Shown here piece after piece: positions 23,490 to 34,479 of a DNA stretch of 64,000 nt. How positions within the stretch are numbered: the first letter of the stretch is position 1; the number at the start of each line of letters is the position of its first letter. Where the stretch lies: assembly GCF_033115175.1 (NCBI RefSeq), contig NC_084831.1, positions 10,946,540-11,010,539 of the forward strand, read 5' to 3'. The position numbers and the translations under genes are program-made. The stretch comes from Lepus europaeus. Lineage: Eukaryota > Chordata > Mammalia > Lagomorpha > Leporidae. A model generated the notes under the pieces. It was not told where the DNA came from, did no database searches, and was given only the letters and a program-made list of their open reading frames with translations.

Positions 23490-23930
23490 TTCTGGATAAG
23501 GTTTGCCAAAAGACCTCAGAAACATGGCTTAAACTACTGCCTGCTGCCCCCTTTAGGATGACCATGCCGGGCACCTGCGGCTGCTTTAAAGCTTAATCCA
23601 TTTGAGATGCTGTATGGAAGGCCCTTCCTTACTTTTGACCTCTGATTTGGAATCTAGAGATCAGATTATCAATCTAGGTCAGGTACTGATGGAGTACATT
23701 AACTAAATTCTTCCAGTGCCAGAGCCCAGAAGACCTTGTTTAATAGAGACCTAGAAGAAAGGATCCCTTGTGACCAACCGCAGCCTAAATGGAAGGGGCC
23801 TGTCAGGTGCTCTTTGTTAAGTTACAAGGCATTTCAAGCTGGGTGCCTCCACCTCTTCAGTCTTCACAGGTGCACGCAGAGGACGTGTGCCTACCCTTCT
23901 GAACCAGCTGAAGACCTCAACTACCTCTTC
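23490..23930 (+). pseudogene. ERV pol remnant: integrase C-terminal part
   Basis: Contains the FEMLYGRPFLTF block of gammaretroviral integrases, followed about 180 bases later by a WKGP block of the C-terminal domain. The catalytic core upstream has been replaced or interrupted by two C-repeats (23048-23478). Several stops. Confidence 0.65.
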
Positions 23931-24139
23931 AAAAGGCAAAAACGTAAGTAGAGTAAGGCTTTGTCATGTCAAGGTTGTTGCACTTTATGGCAGACATGTT
24001 TTACCTACCTCCTCTGATTCTCTCAGGAAGCTGCTATTGGCAGGAAAATTCCTTAGTGAATTTTTCTATGGTCACAGTAGAAGCCATTTTTAAAAATCTG
24101 TCTACTGCTTGGGGCAACCTAGCCACTACTTCAGGCCAG

Positions 24140-24250
24140 CTTTGATGGCAGGTAATCAAGTCTCTGGATGCTCTACCTAAGACGGGCAGGGACAACCGAG
24201 GAGCCTTGGAATAGGCACTGGTAGAACAAGGAGGAGCAGCAGCAGTGATG
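24140..24250 (+). pseudogene. Possible ERV env transmembrane-subunit remnant
   Basis: A short stretch resembles the conserved ectodomain block of class I transmembrane subunits (an NRG-L pattern followed by EQGG), with an in-frame stop. Too short and broken for a firm call; position between integrase and 3' LTR is right. Confidence 0.4.
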
Positions 24251-24678
24251 AACAGACTGTCACCGCTACTCTAACAGCAGGGAGTTCCCTCAGAGACTAC
24301 AAGATGTAGAACCTGCCAGAGATAACCTATCAGTGCCTTCTAGCTGAGAAACAGAATACACTGTTCCTTTCTTAAAGGGGATTCCACCTGTGACTTATCT
24401 TTCTCCAATTATGCTCATCCTGATGGATAAACGTGTCTGTTTCAGAATCTGACAACTTCTCAGAGTAATGATGACCTTGTGGGGGTCACAGCCATTGGCA
24501 ATGACAGATGAAAATTCTCCAGCTCGTGAGATGGATCCATTAGATGAGACAGGTGGAGGTTTCTGAACCCTAGATGGGCAGGAACAATGCCACTGACCAA
24601 CAAGCAGCATACAGAGAAGATGGAACCTCATCCGTCAACACCGTTAGATTAAGGGTCCAGAAATCTCTGAGGGTGGAA

Positions 24679-25175
24679 TGACATGGAATAAATTAGCAGG
24701 CAACGGCTGGGTCTGTGGAGCTAGATGTCCTAAGCTGCTGCCACACTCCACCGCTACCTGTCAGTCACCACGTCCACTCCGTCACTCGAGACCTGTGTGC
24801 ACAGGAGATCCAGGAGCGCGAGCAGAGCGGCCTCTCTCCGCTATGCACCTCACTGGAGGATGCTGAGCTCCACGTTTTGGCGCGCAGTGCAGTCTTCCCG
24901 GTCCCCGGCCTCCCCATTCACAGACCGACCTTCCCTATCCCAGACACCATCTGTGGCTTCCCTTTCCTCCCAGTGTGTGGCCAGCTCTTTGGCCCACTCA
25001 TGTCGTATAGTTCTCTGTGCAGGGCGGCCCACACTTGGGCGTGAATGTATGTTTATTCCCTCACGGCCAAACAAACTCTGTTCCTGTCTGCACACAACAC
25101 CAGTCTCTGGTTAGTATTTCTGTCTCTGGAGACAGGAACCTGGATGAAAAATTAACAAAGTCACTGCCCACATCA
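24679..25175 (+). repeat. 3' LTR of the provirus
   Basis: TGACATGGAATA ... CCCACATCA, preceded by the purine-rich GAGGGTGGAA. Aligns with the 5' LTR along its length but is clearly diverged, and has lost the TATA box. Confidence 0.75.
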
Positions 25176-25179
25176 GAAG

Positions 25180-26664
25180 GGAAAAGAGAGGGAAGTACAG
25201 CCGGAGCATCAGGCTGGGCAGGCACGTGGAGCTGACGCCACACCAGAACCGGGCGTTCGTCCTGGGGAGCCGGAGCCAGACCAGGGCTTTAAGCAAGACA
25301 GGGCCAGGTTCGAGTTCACATTTCTGAATGGTTACCCTGGCTGCAGCAGTACAGAAAATTAAGTAGGAAAGTCCCATAGCTCTGGACCCTCAGGATGTGA
25401 AAAACGGGACCCTGTCACCCTGAGCTGGCACTGAAACCGAAGGGGTTTAGCTGGTGCCCAGAATCCCACACACACATGATTTTTCTAAGTAGCCTGAGCC
25501 AGTGGCCCTCACTAAACATTCTAAAACCCTGCGAAAGTTTTAAGCCGCTCTTCCTGGAGTGCTTCAAGTCCCTTAACAACATTCAATGCCTGACCCATCC
25601 CAGGAGAAGCTGGGCCGTGCTGTTTCCCCAAAACCATAAACCCAGGCTGAGAACTTCTATTTCCGAATCACATTGAAAAGGACGGGCTCACCTCTCGGTG
25701 GAGGAGACAGAGTGCAGGGAGGGGGAGGGGCTGAACTTCCCACCACGCTCCTGCTCTGCAAGTTTGTTTTACCACTTGTGAGTGTTATCTGTTAAAACAT
25801 TTAAACTGAGAAAGGTCAGAAAGCAAGGAAGAAAGGAAAAGAAAAGGGAGGGAGGTGGGTGGGGTGGCAGTGGGGTAGGACACAGAATCAGCGGATGCTC
25901 AGACTCAGAGCCCTCAGTCGTCTGCTTTCATCCACTGTTAAACCTTTAAGACTTTTCTTACAAGACCTGGTGACTGAAAACTTCCACAGGAAAACAATTC
26001 TTAAAGGAGACGGAAAATCACAGTGATCTGCACAGGCTGTGTCACTCGGAAAAGCTTTGCAAGCAGAAACGCCTTCAGAGGCCTGCCCAGAGCAGCAGCT
26101 GCCACCCTCCTGTCCAGGCTCGGATGGAGAGGGAGCCCTGGGACTCAGGGAGATCCTGGGGTGCACAACTCTGAGTGTGATGCTGGCAGTGCAGCACAGC
26201 CTGGACCCAGGAAAGATCCCCGCCTTGGAATCCAGCCAAAACCAGGGCAGCGCCGCGGGCAAGCGTGCTGCAGGCTCACCACAGCCTCACCACCTCCCGC
26301 TCCTGCTTCACGAAGTTGCTGTTGGCCATCACCCCATCACCACCCTTACTGTTACATACTAACCCATGGCAGTCAAGCACAGAAAGAACAGACAGGCTGC
26401 TCGACGCTTATCCTGTCTTCTAAAAATAACGGCATCAGAAATCCAGGCACCCATCGCCCACGAAGTCTCAGCCTGAAAAACGACCAGGGAAAGGCCACAC
26501 ACTGCAGCGCTCGCTCCTCACAGCAGCGACCAGATCGTCTGATGGCAAAGGCCACCTTGTTTCCCCAAAGGACACAGTGACTTTGGAGGAGCAAAGAAAA
26601 AAGGTTTTCACAACAATTCCAAGGACGGATTAGTAGTCCCAAGACACTCCTTTATGATCAAGAA
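25180..26664. other. ZBTB17 intron 1, unique stretch right of the provirus
   Basis: No gene recognised; a GGAA-rich patch at 25820-25870. Confidence 0.45.
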
Positions 26665-26776
26665 TCCAGGGCAGTGGTGGGTGGGGACTTGGCCTGGGGG
26701 TTAAGGTGAAGGGGACTACGCCCTCTAAGGTGTCTGGGATACCAGCTCCGCTCCTGACTCCAGCTTCCTGTTTAAG

Positions 26777-26811
<35 letters not shown>

Positions 26812-26945
26812 CTGCCACCCAAGAGACCTGAGCTGACTCCTTGGCTCGGGCTTCCGCTCCAGCCTGGGGAGTGAGCCAGTGGACAGGAGCTCTCCCTTTC
26901 TGAGTCTCTCTGCCTTTCAAATTAATTAACTCCTTTTAAAAGGAT
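26665..26945 (+). mobile_element. C-repeat SINE, old, carrying a poly-G run
   Basis: Diverged head and normal tail (CTGCCTTTCAAATTAATTAA); the middle is replaced by 30 G. Confidence 0.7.
26778..26807 (+). repeat. Poly(G) run of 30
   Basis: Thirty consecutive G (26778-26807), flanked AAGC and CGCC. It lies in a C-repeat where related copies have ordinary sequence. Confidence 0.95.
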
Positions 26946-27104
26946 CAAAGCCAAAATTAAAAAGATTAAATACAAAGTGGAAACTGATGCAGCTGGACTC
27001 CGTGTAGCACAAGCTCTTCACAGGTGACTGATCTGTGTTCGGTTTGTATCCTCATTGGTATTAGATGACTGCCAAGATTCCTTGTAGGGTTAAGGTTTAA
27101 TAAA

Positions 27105-27362
27105 TGCTGCTCCTCCTCCAACCCAGCTCTCTGCTTATGGGCTGGAAAAACAGTAGAAGATGGCCCAAGTGTTTGGGCCCCTGCACCCATGCGGGAGACC
27201 CGGAAGAGGCTCCTGGTTCCTGGCTTTGGACCGGCTCAACTCTGATCATTGCAGCCATTTGGGGAGTGAATCAGTGGTTGGAAGACCTTTCTGTCTGTCT
27301 CTCACTCTCACTGTCTGTAACTCTACCTCTCAAATAAATAAATGAAATCATTTTTAAAAAAT
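27105..27362 (+). mobile_element. C-repeat SINE, 5'-truncated
   Basis: Starts at GCTGCTCCTCCTCCAACCCAGC; tail intact. Confidence 0.88.
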
Positions 27363-27480
27363 AAAATATATTAAACAAAAAACTTGAGTCATTAAGAAAA
27401 TAATTATATCAAGTTCAAAAATGTGAAATCAAGTAACACATTGTTTAGCGATATAAACACATGGTGCAACTATAAAGAGA

Positions 27481-27780
27481 GGCCGGTGTCTGGCCCAGCA
27501 GTTAGGATGCCAGCATCCCATGACAAAGTGCCTAAGTTTCATGATTCCAGCGTCCTGCTGATGCAGACCCCGGGAGCAGCGAGGACGGCTCAAGTGGTTG
27601 AGTTCCTGCTGCTCGTGTGAGACCTGGATTGGATTCCCAGCTCCCAGCTTCAGCTCAGCCACCCCAGCCCCAGCCACTGCAGTCATCTAGGGAGTGAACC
27701 AGCAGATGAGGGCTGGCTTCCTCTCTCCCCTCCCTCTGCCTCGCAAATAAAAATTAAAAATAAAAATTAAAAATAAAAAT
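27481..27780 (+). mobile_element. C-repeat SINE, old
   Basis: GGCCGGTGTCTGGCCCAGCAG head; tail of repeated AAAAATTAAAAAT. Confidence 0.8.
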
Positions 27781-29394
27781 GTTTTTTATTGAAAAAAATA
27801 AGAGAGTGATGAAAGTAAGTTTTAGGAATGGCAGGGGGTGGGAGATGTGGGGTGGGGTAGAATCCATAGGGCCACACAGGGGAACCCAAAGATCATGGTA
27901 ACATTCTGTGTTGTAAACTAGCAGAGGGTATAGAGGTGTTCTTGTAGCTTTATTCTTTAAGGCTAACACACTCTTTCAAATCCTCCCAATATTTCACAAA
28001 ATTAAACAATGTTCATTTTCACTTTAAACAATGTCTTGAAGCAAGGAGTGCTGGCTGAGTTACAGTAAACCAGGAAAGTCCCTGCCAGGGCCCACACACC
28101 CCAGACTACCGAAATGAGAGGGGTTTCGCTCTCTGAGCTATGGCTTATGAGCCACGGAAAGAGGTTTCCACCGGGCAGGACAGCAAAATTCAGTCTTCCA
28201 CCCAGGACAGGAAAGTGACCGCTTAGAGTAATAACTCCAGCAGAGGAAGTGGTGTGGGTGGGGAGAACAGATTCCACTGCCAGACCTTTTAAGACCAGAA
28301 GCTGAGAACGTTTTTGATGTTACAAAGCAGTCCCCACGCCTGCTTTCTGGCACGCTCCCCACTCTCAGCTGGAATCCCCACCTCTGAGCCCAGGGTCCAC
28401 CTGTCATTTCGACAGGAGTGAACACTCAATTCTCACTATGCCCTCTGCTTCCATCCCTTCCAGTTCGAGTCCTGAGAACCATCTGCCTTCAATTCTCAAC
28501 AAGCACACTGGAATCCAAGCGCCCAAGCCCTGGTATTCTGTGTGCGTCCTGATGATGACATTATTCAGGCCAGCCTTCACTCACTCTGGGACTGCAAAGC
28601 TATTGATACCCACACGGAGCTCCGACAGCACCAGGATCCCATGCTGATGCTCCACCCACACACCTGCAGCAGACGCTGAAGTCATCTCATGCCAAAATGC
28701 TTGTTCTCTGATCTCTGCTACTTCAATCACTTAAACTTGTGGCCAGCAAAAACAAAAACAAAAACAACGTTATGATCTCCAGGATATTAGGCTTCATGCA
28801 CAAAATGTATCCAGAGTTTTTTTTGTTAAGGTTGGGGTCTCTCCCTGTTGTGGTGTCCAATACTAACACTGCGCCAGACTAAGCCCACATCTGCAGGCCT
28901 CTGTGCCACCCACACGGGCACCATCCCTTGGGGAATTCCAGCACTGTCAAGAGCGGGCCACCTGCTCTTTCTCCAGGCAACTCAGAATTCCGCGGCTGCC
29001 GTATAGCTGCCCTTTCCGTGTTCTAAATAGGAACGTCCAGGCCAAAGACTTGAAAGGCCTGTATACACCTGCGAGTGTGCAACAGATCCAAGCCATGGAC
29101 TGGAAGTCCCCTCTACACAGACACGCGTGCACACGCATGCCCTGCGAGGGCACAGACACGGAATGTCTGGGAGGAGGGTGGGTGACTTTCCACAGTCCAT
29201 TCTCTAGAACCTTCTGATGTTTCGACCCTGTGCGTGGATTCCTACGCCAAACACTGTTTTCTTCCCCAACCCTGCACATTCTCCTAGCTGACCCTCTTGA
29301 GGCTCTTGCTCTCCTAACACATAACACTACCAGGCAAAGTCTGAGACGGCAAAGCACTCCATGTGCACGCCTCACTAGCAATTCCACCCAGTAA

Positions 29395-29560
29395 AGAAAT
29401 GTGCAAAGTGACCATTGTCCCCATTTTACAACTCAAGAAGTTGAGGCTTATGGAGGTCAAATATTTGCCCAGAGGCAGACATAGCTAGGAAACACTCACT
29501 TAAGAATTAGACAGGAGCCCAAGAATGTTTGGCTAACAAGTTCCCACTTCTAATCACTAT
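29395..29560 (-). repeat. MIR SINE fragment
   Basis: CCATTTTACAACTCAAGAAGTTGAGGC and the following lines read as reverse-complement MIR. Confidence 0.55.
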
Positions 29561-30439
29561 GCCACAGTGCAGGCCTTCTCCACTGCAGGCAGTCTTGTCC
29601 CAGAGACATGTGGCACTGTCTGGAGCCACCTCTGATTGTGACAGCTGGGGCGGGGGCTGGAACGCTACAGGGCAACCCGCACAACCAAGACGTACCTCCA
29701 CCGAAACGTCAGTAATGTCAAGGCTGAGAAACCCTGCTCTACTGGAAAAAGAAAGAGAAACCGCGTTCTGAGCCAAATTCTCATCGTTTAGTCACAGGTC
29801 ACCGTCTCTACTTCCCGCCAGCTTCTCTCTGACCGTGGCATGCCTTGCCCCGTGCCACACCGGAGTTCTTGCCAGTTCCGATCTGCAGTTCCCCTGCAGC
29901 CAATCAAGGCTGAACATCCACCGTCCAACAACACAGACCCTGTCCCTGCATCCACTGTGCTGGTGGTCCAACGGCGGCAGGGGAGAGGACGGGGAGGAGA
30001 CAGACCAGTGGTGAGACTGCCTCTACAGAGACTGGTAGGGCGCCGAGAAGTCAGGGAAGTGTTCCTAGCTCAGCTGGGGTGGGCGTTGGCAGGGTTCAGA
30101 GCAGCTTCCTAGAAGCATTTGAACCCGAAGGGATTAAACAGGTCCTTTTCAAAGACCCCTCACCAGAGCCTCTGAGGATCCAAACAGTGACACCTTTCAC
30201 TAGAAAGCCTGGGGAATCCTGGGAAACACAGGGGCGGCCCAGAGCAGTCCTGGACTGTGTGCAGGACAATGCCTGCCTCGGGGAAGGGCGGCCGCCGGCT
30301 GCTCTGAGGGCTTAGGTCTGGTCTGACTGCAATCCTGGCAGGCCTCTCTGGCTGTGGACCATCCTGCACCTTGCGGCAGGAGCTAGCTGACACTGAGTAA
30401 GTGCTCCATCCACACAGCCAACCGTGGGAAGTGCCTGCC

Positions 30440-30570
30440 CCACATCGCAGAATTTGCAGAACAATTCCGTGAAGCAGATGTCCTTACCCTAATTTACAGA
30501 TGAGGAAGCTAAGCCCTGGTGACCGTGCGACCAGAGGAACATGGATTCCCACGTGACTCCAGCCCTCACT
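30440..30570 (-). repeat. MIR SINE fragment
   Basis: TTTACAGATGAGGAAGCTAAG is the typical reverse-complement MIR core. Confidence 0.5.
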
Positions 30571-30604
30571 GCCACCCTACCTGAGGGCAACTTTGCAGTC
30601 AGGG

Positions 30605-30890
30605 TGGGTCTCAGGCACAGCAGTTAGGAGGCCGCCCAGGACGCTCACACCCATAGCCAGGTGCCTGGGTCCGCTTTGACCCACCTTCCTGCTAACGCAC
30701 GCCCTGAGCGGTGGCAGGCGACTGGGCAATACTAGGTCTCTGCCACCTTCCTAACTGGCTTGCGTTCCGGGCTCTGGTCTACTGTGGCCCAGCCCCAGCT
30801 GCTGCGGGCATTTAGGGAGTGAACCAACAGATAGGTGGTCTCTCTCCCTCTTTTCTCTCTTTCAAATAAATAAAAATTAAAAACAGCAGC
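30605..30890 (+). mobile_element. C-repeat SINE, old
   Basis: Diverged copy; TTTCAAATAAATAAAAATTAAA tail. Confidence 0.7.
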
Positions 30891-31559
30891 ATCTTTGGCA
30901 CCTCAGTAAAGCCTCCACTGTCGGTCAGTCCTCCTGTGCTCCCACTCTCCTGCGCAGACCTCGTGGCACTTCCTGCACGGTGTCAAGATTACGTACACAG
31001 CTCGAGACGCCTCGTTCCCAGGATCTGGCCTCACCCATCTCCGGTCTCCACCGAACACGTGTCGGCACAGGAAGCACTGAACAGTAAGCATGCCAAGAAT
31101 CCCTGGGCGAAACACCATCCAGCACCCAAAGCCAGGACGGCCTGCCTTGGGGAGACACGGGTCTGGGGAGCAGGCCCAGCCCCCGTCACCACTTCAGTGG
31201 ACTTCCCCTCACACCTGACTCACCCAAGCAACCCAGTCACCCTGGGGACAGAACAGATTCTCACCAAACTCTTCCTCCAGCATGGGTGTAGGCATGACTT
31301 GTTCTTTGGTAATACACCAGACGAGGCAGCTGGCTTATGGTGGGAGACCACACCGCACGAAACATTAGAACCTCAGAAGAACTGAGCACGCGCTCCCTGT
31401 CCCGTCTTTCCTTTTCCCCAGGTGAAGTTCATACTTGATGGCAGGAGCTGGAGCAGCCAGGCTGGACCATGAGAAGGAAGCCCAGGTTTGATCGAGGACC
31501 AAATGATCAAAGGACTCTTGTTCCCAGACGACCTCACAGAACAGAACACGCGGCTCCAC

Positions 31560-31640
31560 CAGCGCTAGGCTGTACGCTTTCAGACTGTTACAGGTGAGGA
31601 ATAAACTTCTTTTTGGTTTCAGCCACTGTATTTTGAGATG
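31560..31640 (+). repeat. Possible 3' end of a MaLR LTR
   Basis: GAATAAACTTCTTTTTGG...CAGCCACTGTATTTTG resembles the polyadenylation end of MLT/MST LTRs; the upstream part is not clear. Confidence 0.3.
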
Positions 31641-31776
31641 GCTTTGATGGAGCATTTCAGACTATATCCAATTAAAACAAGGCGTGAGCAAGGCTGGTGA
31701 TTAACCCACTCCAATCTTTGTTGGTAAAACAACAGTAAGAGCAACAATTTGCCAACCACACTATAAAAAGGATTTC

Positions 31777-31832
31777 GGGGCCGGCGCTGTGGCGTAGCAG
31801 GTAAAGCCGCCACCTGCAGCACCGGCATCAGC
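31777..31832 (+). mobile_element. C-repeat SINE, 5' fragment
   Basis: Head GGGGCCGGCGCTGTGGCGTAGCAGG, then breaks off after CACCGGCATC. Confidence 0.85.
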
Positions 31833-32043
31833 ATCCACCAACGAAAACCTTGGGGTCACTCCCAACCCCTCCCTGCCCTCGAGTCCCTCATCCAAGTAAC
31901 CACCAAGTCTGTCCATTCTACCCCCAAAACCATCTCCCCCTAGCCTAACCCAAGACCATCCTCATTTCTCACCTGGGTGATTCTAGCAGCCTCGTAAGCC
32001 CCTTAGTCGGAGCCACTCCTCTTTCTTTTTTTTTTAAGATTTA

Positions 32044-32758
32044 GGGGCTGGCACTGTGGCGTAGTGGGTAAAGCCACTGCAGTGCCGGCACCCCATATGG
32101 GTGCCAGTTCGAGTCCCGGCTGCCCCTCTTCTGATCCGGCTCTCTGCTAATGTGCCTGGGAAAGCAGCAGAAGATGGCCCAAGTGGTTAGGTCCCTGCAC
32201 CCACGTGGGAGATCCAGAAGAAGCTCCTGGTTCCTGGCTCCAGATTGACCCAGCTCCGGCTGCTGTGGCCATCTGGAGAGTGAACCAGCAGATGGAAGAT
32301 CTTTGTCTCTTTCTCTCCCTCCCTCCCTCCCTCCCCCCCCCTCCTTCCCTCCCTCTTCCTCTCTGTAACTCTGCCTTTCAAATAAATAAATAAATATATA
32401 TATATTTTTTGGACAGGCAGAGTGGATAGTGAGAGAGACAGAGAGAAAGGTCTTCCTTTTGCTGTTGGTTCACCCTCCAATGGCCGCCGCGGCCGGCGTA
32501 CTGCAGCCGGTGCACGGCACTGAACCGAAGGCAGGAGCCAGGTGCTTCTCCTGGTCTCCCATACGGGTGCAGGGCCCAAGGACTTGGGCCATCCTCCACT
32601 GCCTGCCCAGGCCATAGCAGAGAGCTGGCCTGGAAGAGGGGCAACCGGGATAGAATCCGGCGCCCCAACTGGGACTAGAACCCGGTGTCCCAGCGCCACA
32701 AGGTGGAGGATTAGCCTGTTAAGCCACGGCGCCGGCCGAATAAATAAATCTTTAAAAA
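32044..32758 (+). mobile_element. C-repeat SINE split by another C-repeat
   Basis: Body 32044-32405 and tail end 32739-32758 belong together; the reverse copy at 32406-32738 sits in its AATAAAT tail. The tail contains a C-rich (CCCT)n run at 32322-32356. Confidence 0.9.
32406..32738 (-). mobile_element. C-repeat SINE, nested in a C-repeat tail
   Basis: Full-length reverse copy of the young-looking subfamily, from TTTTTTGGACAGGCAGAG to CACGGCGCCGGCC. Confidence 0.93.
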
Positions 32759-32767
32759 AAGATTTAT

Positions 32768-33089
32768 CAGGGTCAGTGCTACAGTGTAGCTGGTTAAAAC
32801 TCTGCAGTGCCAGCATCCCATACGGGCACCAGTTTGTGTCCCAGCTGCTCCTCTTCTGATTCAGGTATCTGCTAATGGCCTGGCAGGGCATAGGAGGATG
32901 GCTCAAGTGCTTGGGCCCTTGCGCCCATGTGGGAGACCTGGAAGAAGCTCCTGGCTCCTGGCTTCAGATCAGTCCAGCTCTGGCCACTGCAGTCATTTGG
33001 GGAGTGAACCAGCAGATGGAAGACCGTCTCTCCCCCATCTGTAATTCTGCCTCTCAAATAAATAAATAAATAAATAAATCTTTAGAAAA
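32768..33089 (+). mobile_element. C-repeat SINE
   Basis: Head GGGTCAGTGCTACAGTGTAGC, tail (AAAT)n. Confidence 0.9.
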
Positions 33090-33387
33090 ACAGATTTATT
33101 TATTTGAAAGGCAGAGATACAGAGAGAATGGGGGAGGGGAGATATCTTCCTTCTGCTGGTTCACTCCCCAAATAGCTGCAAGGGCCGGGCGGGGCTGGGC
33201 TCAGCCAGGCCGAAGCCAGGAGACGTGGGTGCAGGGGCCCAAAGACTTGCGCCATCTCCCGTTGCTTTCCCAGGCACCTTAGGGAGGAAGTGGATCGGTA
33301 GTGGTGCAGCCAGGACTTGAACCAGCACCCGTATGGGAAGCCGGCGCAGCAGGTGCAGGCTTAACCTACACCACAGCGCCGGCCCCA
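33090..33387 (-). mobile_element. C-repeat SINE
   Basis: Reverse copy directly tail to tail with the previous one; an inverted pair with no spacer. Confidence 0.9.
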
Positions 33388-33689
33388 AGACCCACTCGCT
33401 TTAAAACCTTCTTCACACAGCCAGAGTGAGCTTTCTGATCAGAGAAGCCTCCCGTGCCTTCCCGTTAACCTAAAACGTAAAGTCTTTACCCAGGTTCCCA
33501 AAGCCCCCTAAGACCTAGCCGCAACGCTTTCCTGGCCCTATCTCGTCCATCTCTCCAGTCTACACCTCCCACTGCGAACAGCACCGCCCCCACCGGGTCC
33601 TGCCCACGACCCTCGGGCCTTCAGGGCCCAGCTCTCTGGGGGACAGAAGCCGCCCTGAAGTCTCCTAGGCCGAGTGTTCTCAGCACCAC

Positions 33690-33830
33690 CTAACCGCTGT
33701 CACCATCTTAGGAGGGAGATGTTGCCACCTCCGCTGTGGGGAAACTGAGGCAGAGAGGCGAGACCTAAAGTGCCTGCGGCCACAGCACGCGACGGGGTTC
33801 AAGCCCCGTGCCCGGCTCCGCAGCGCTACT
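33690..33830 (-). repeat. MIR SINE fragment beside the CpG island
   Basis: GGGGAAACTGAGGCAGAGAG ... GGTTCAAGCCCCGTGCCCGG is reverse-complement MIR. Confidence 0.6.
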
Positions 33831-34293
33831 CCGGGTCCAGTCTGCACCGCCCGCCCCGTCCCCAGCACCTGTCCAGGAACGGATGAATGAACGCTATCAT
33901 TTCACTCAGCAAAGTGCCCGCTGCGCCCAGGCCCCGCCGGCGGCCCCGCAGCGCCCGGGCACCTCGCCCCCTCGCGGCCGCCGAATGCCCACCCGCCGCG
34001 GCGCGCGGGGTCAAGGGGCGGTGACAGCCGGGAGGCGGGGGCGGAGATGCTGCCAGCTGGGGTGTCACCGAGCCCAGGAGGCGACTCGCGCCCCCTCGCC
34101 CGGGCGGCGGCTCCGCCCGCCCACTCCCCGCCCCGCGGCCCCACAGCGTCCCCCCAGCCGCGGTCCCCGTCCCACTCCACTTCCCTCCCCTCCCCCACAC
34201 AACCGTCCCCAGCGTCCCGCCGCACCCCCCCCTCCGCTGCCTCTGTCCCGGCCGCCTGGGCGCCCCCGGCCCCGGGCGCTTGCTGGCCCTCAC

Positions 34294-34400
34294 CTGCCAT
34301 GTCCCGGACCCCACCGCAGAGGGAGGTGCATCACGGCCGCGAGAAGGCCGGGGACGGCACTTCAGAGCAGACAAAGGGCGCCGCCATGTTAGAGTCGGGC
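34294..34400 (-). other. ZBTB17: ZBTB17 exon 1, 5' untranslated leader (5' end approximate)
   Basis: A good donor (ATGGCAG then GTGAGG, cut after 34294) lies inside the CpG island, next to NRF1/ETS/YY1 promoter motifs, and is the only sensible partner for the exon 2 acceptor. The leader contains a YY1-type AACATGGCGGC, typical of just downstream of a start site, so transcription probably begins near 34390-34450. Three upstream ATGs are present (34387, 34331, 34300); the last is in frame with the main start after splicing. The 5' boundary is inferred, not seen. Confidence 0.7.
34380..34390 (-). promoter_or_regulatory. YY1 site with embedded upstream ATG
   Basis: AACATGGCGGC on the minus strand matches the extended YY1 motif in the orientation usually found just downstream of transcription starts. 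Its ATG would open an 18-codon upstream frame in the ZBTB17 leader. Confidence 0.65.
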
Positions 34401-34437
34401 GGAACAGACCTCGCTGGCTTCCCGGCTGCAACTTCCG

Positions 34438-34447
34438 GCGCATGCGC
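34438..34447. promoter_or_regulatory. NRF1 site, proximal
   Basis: Perfect palindrome GCGCATGCGC, abutting an ETS-type site (CCGGAAGT on the minus strand, 34438-34431). NRF1 plus ETS is a common arrangement in TATA-less promoters. Confidence 0.75.
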
Positions 34448-34479
34448 AGCTGCCGCGGTGGCTTCGCGACCGCGGACGG

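Larger units (their letters stand above)
17953..25175 (+). mobile_element. Degenerate class I (gammaretrovirus-like) endogenous provirus
   Basis: Two LTRs in the same orientation, 17953-18428 and 24679-25175, both begin TG and end CA, share their starts and their last 120 or so bases, and are flanked by the same 4-base target duplication GAAG (17949-17952 and 25176-25179). A primer-binding-like TGGCGAGCC lies 3 bases after the left LTR and a purine-rich tract just before the right one. Between them are pol remnants in the right order (reverse transcriptase, RNase H, integrase) and an env transmembrane remnant; no gag was recognised. All are broken by stops and frameshifts, and several C-repeats have inserted. 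A 4-base duplication and the pol type indicate ERV class I. Not capable of coding any complete protein. Confidence 0.8.
27781..30604. other. ZBTB17 intron 1, mostly unique stretch
   Basis: Two MIR fragments, a (AAAAAC)n at 28750-28770, nothing else recognised. Confidence 0.45.
2144..34293 (-). other. ZBTB17: ZBTB17 intron 1 (about 32 kb)
   Basis: Donor GTGAGG at 34293-34288 follows ...ATGGCAG of the leader exon; acceptor CTCTGCAG at 2144-2151. Human ZBTB17 also has an intron of roughly this size between its leader and the BTB exon. It contains most of the window's C-repeats, a class I provirus and a processed retrocopy. No further protein-coding exon was recognised on either strand. Confidence 0.85.

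Noticed and set aside
23736-24093. Open frames at the end of provirus pol as an intact retroviral gene
   Set aside because: Each frame is short and matches only a fragment of integrase or nothing; stops and frame changes separate them.
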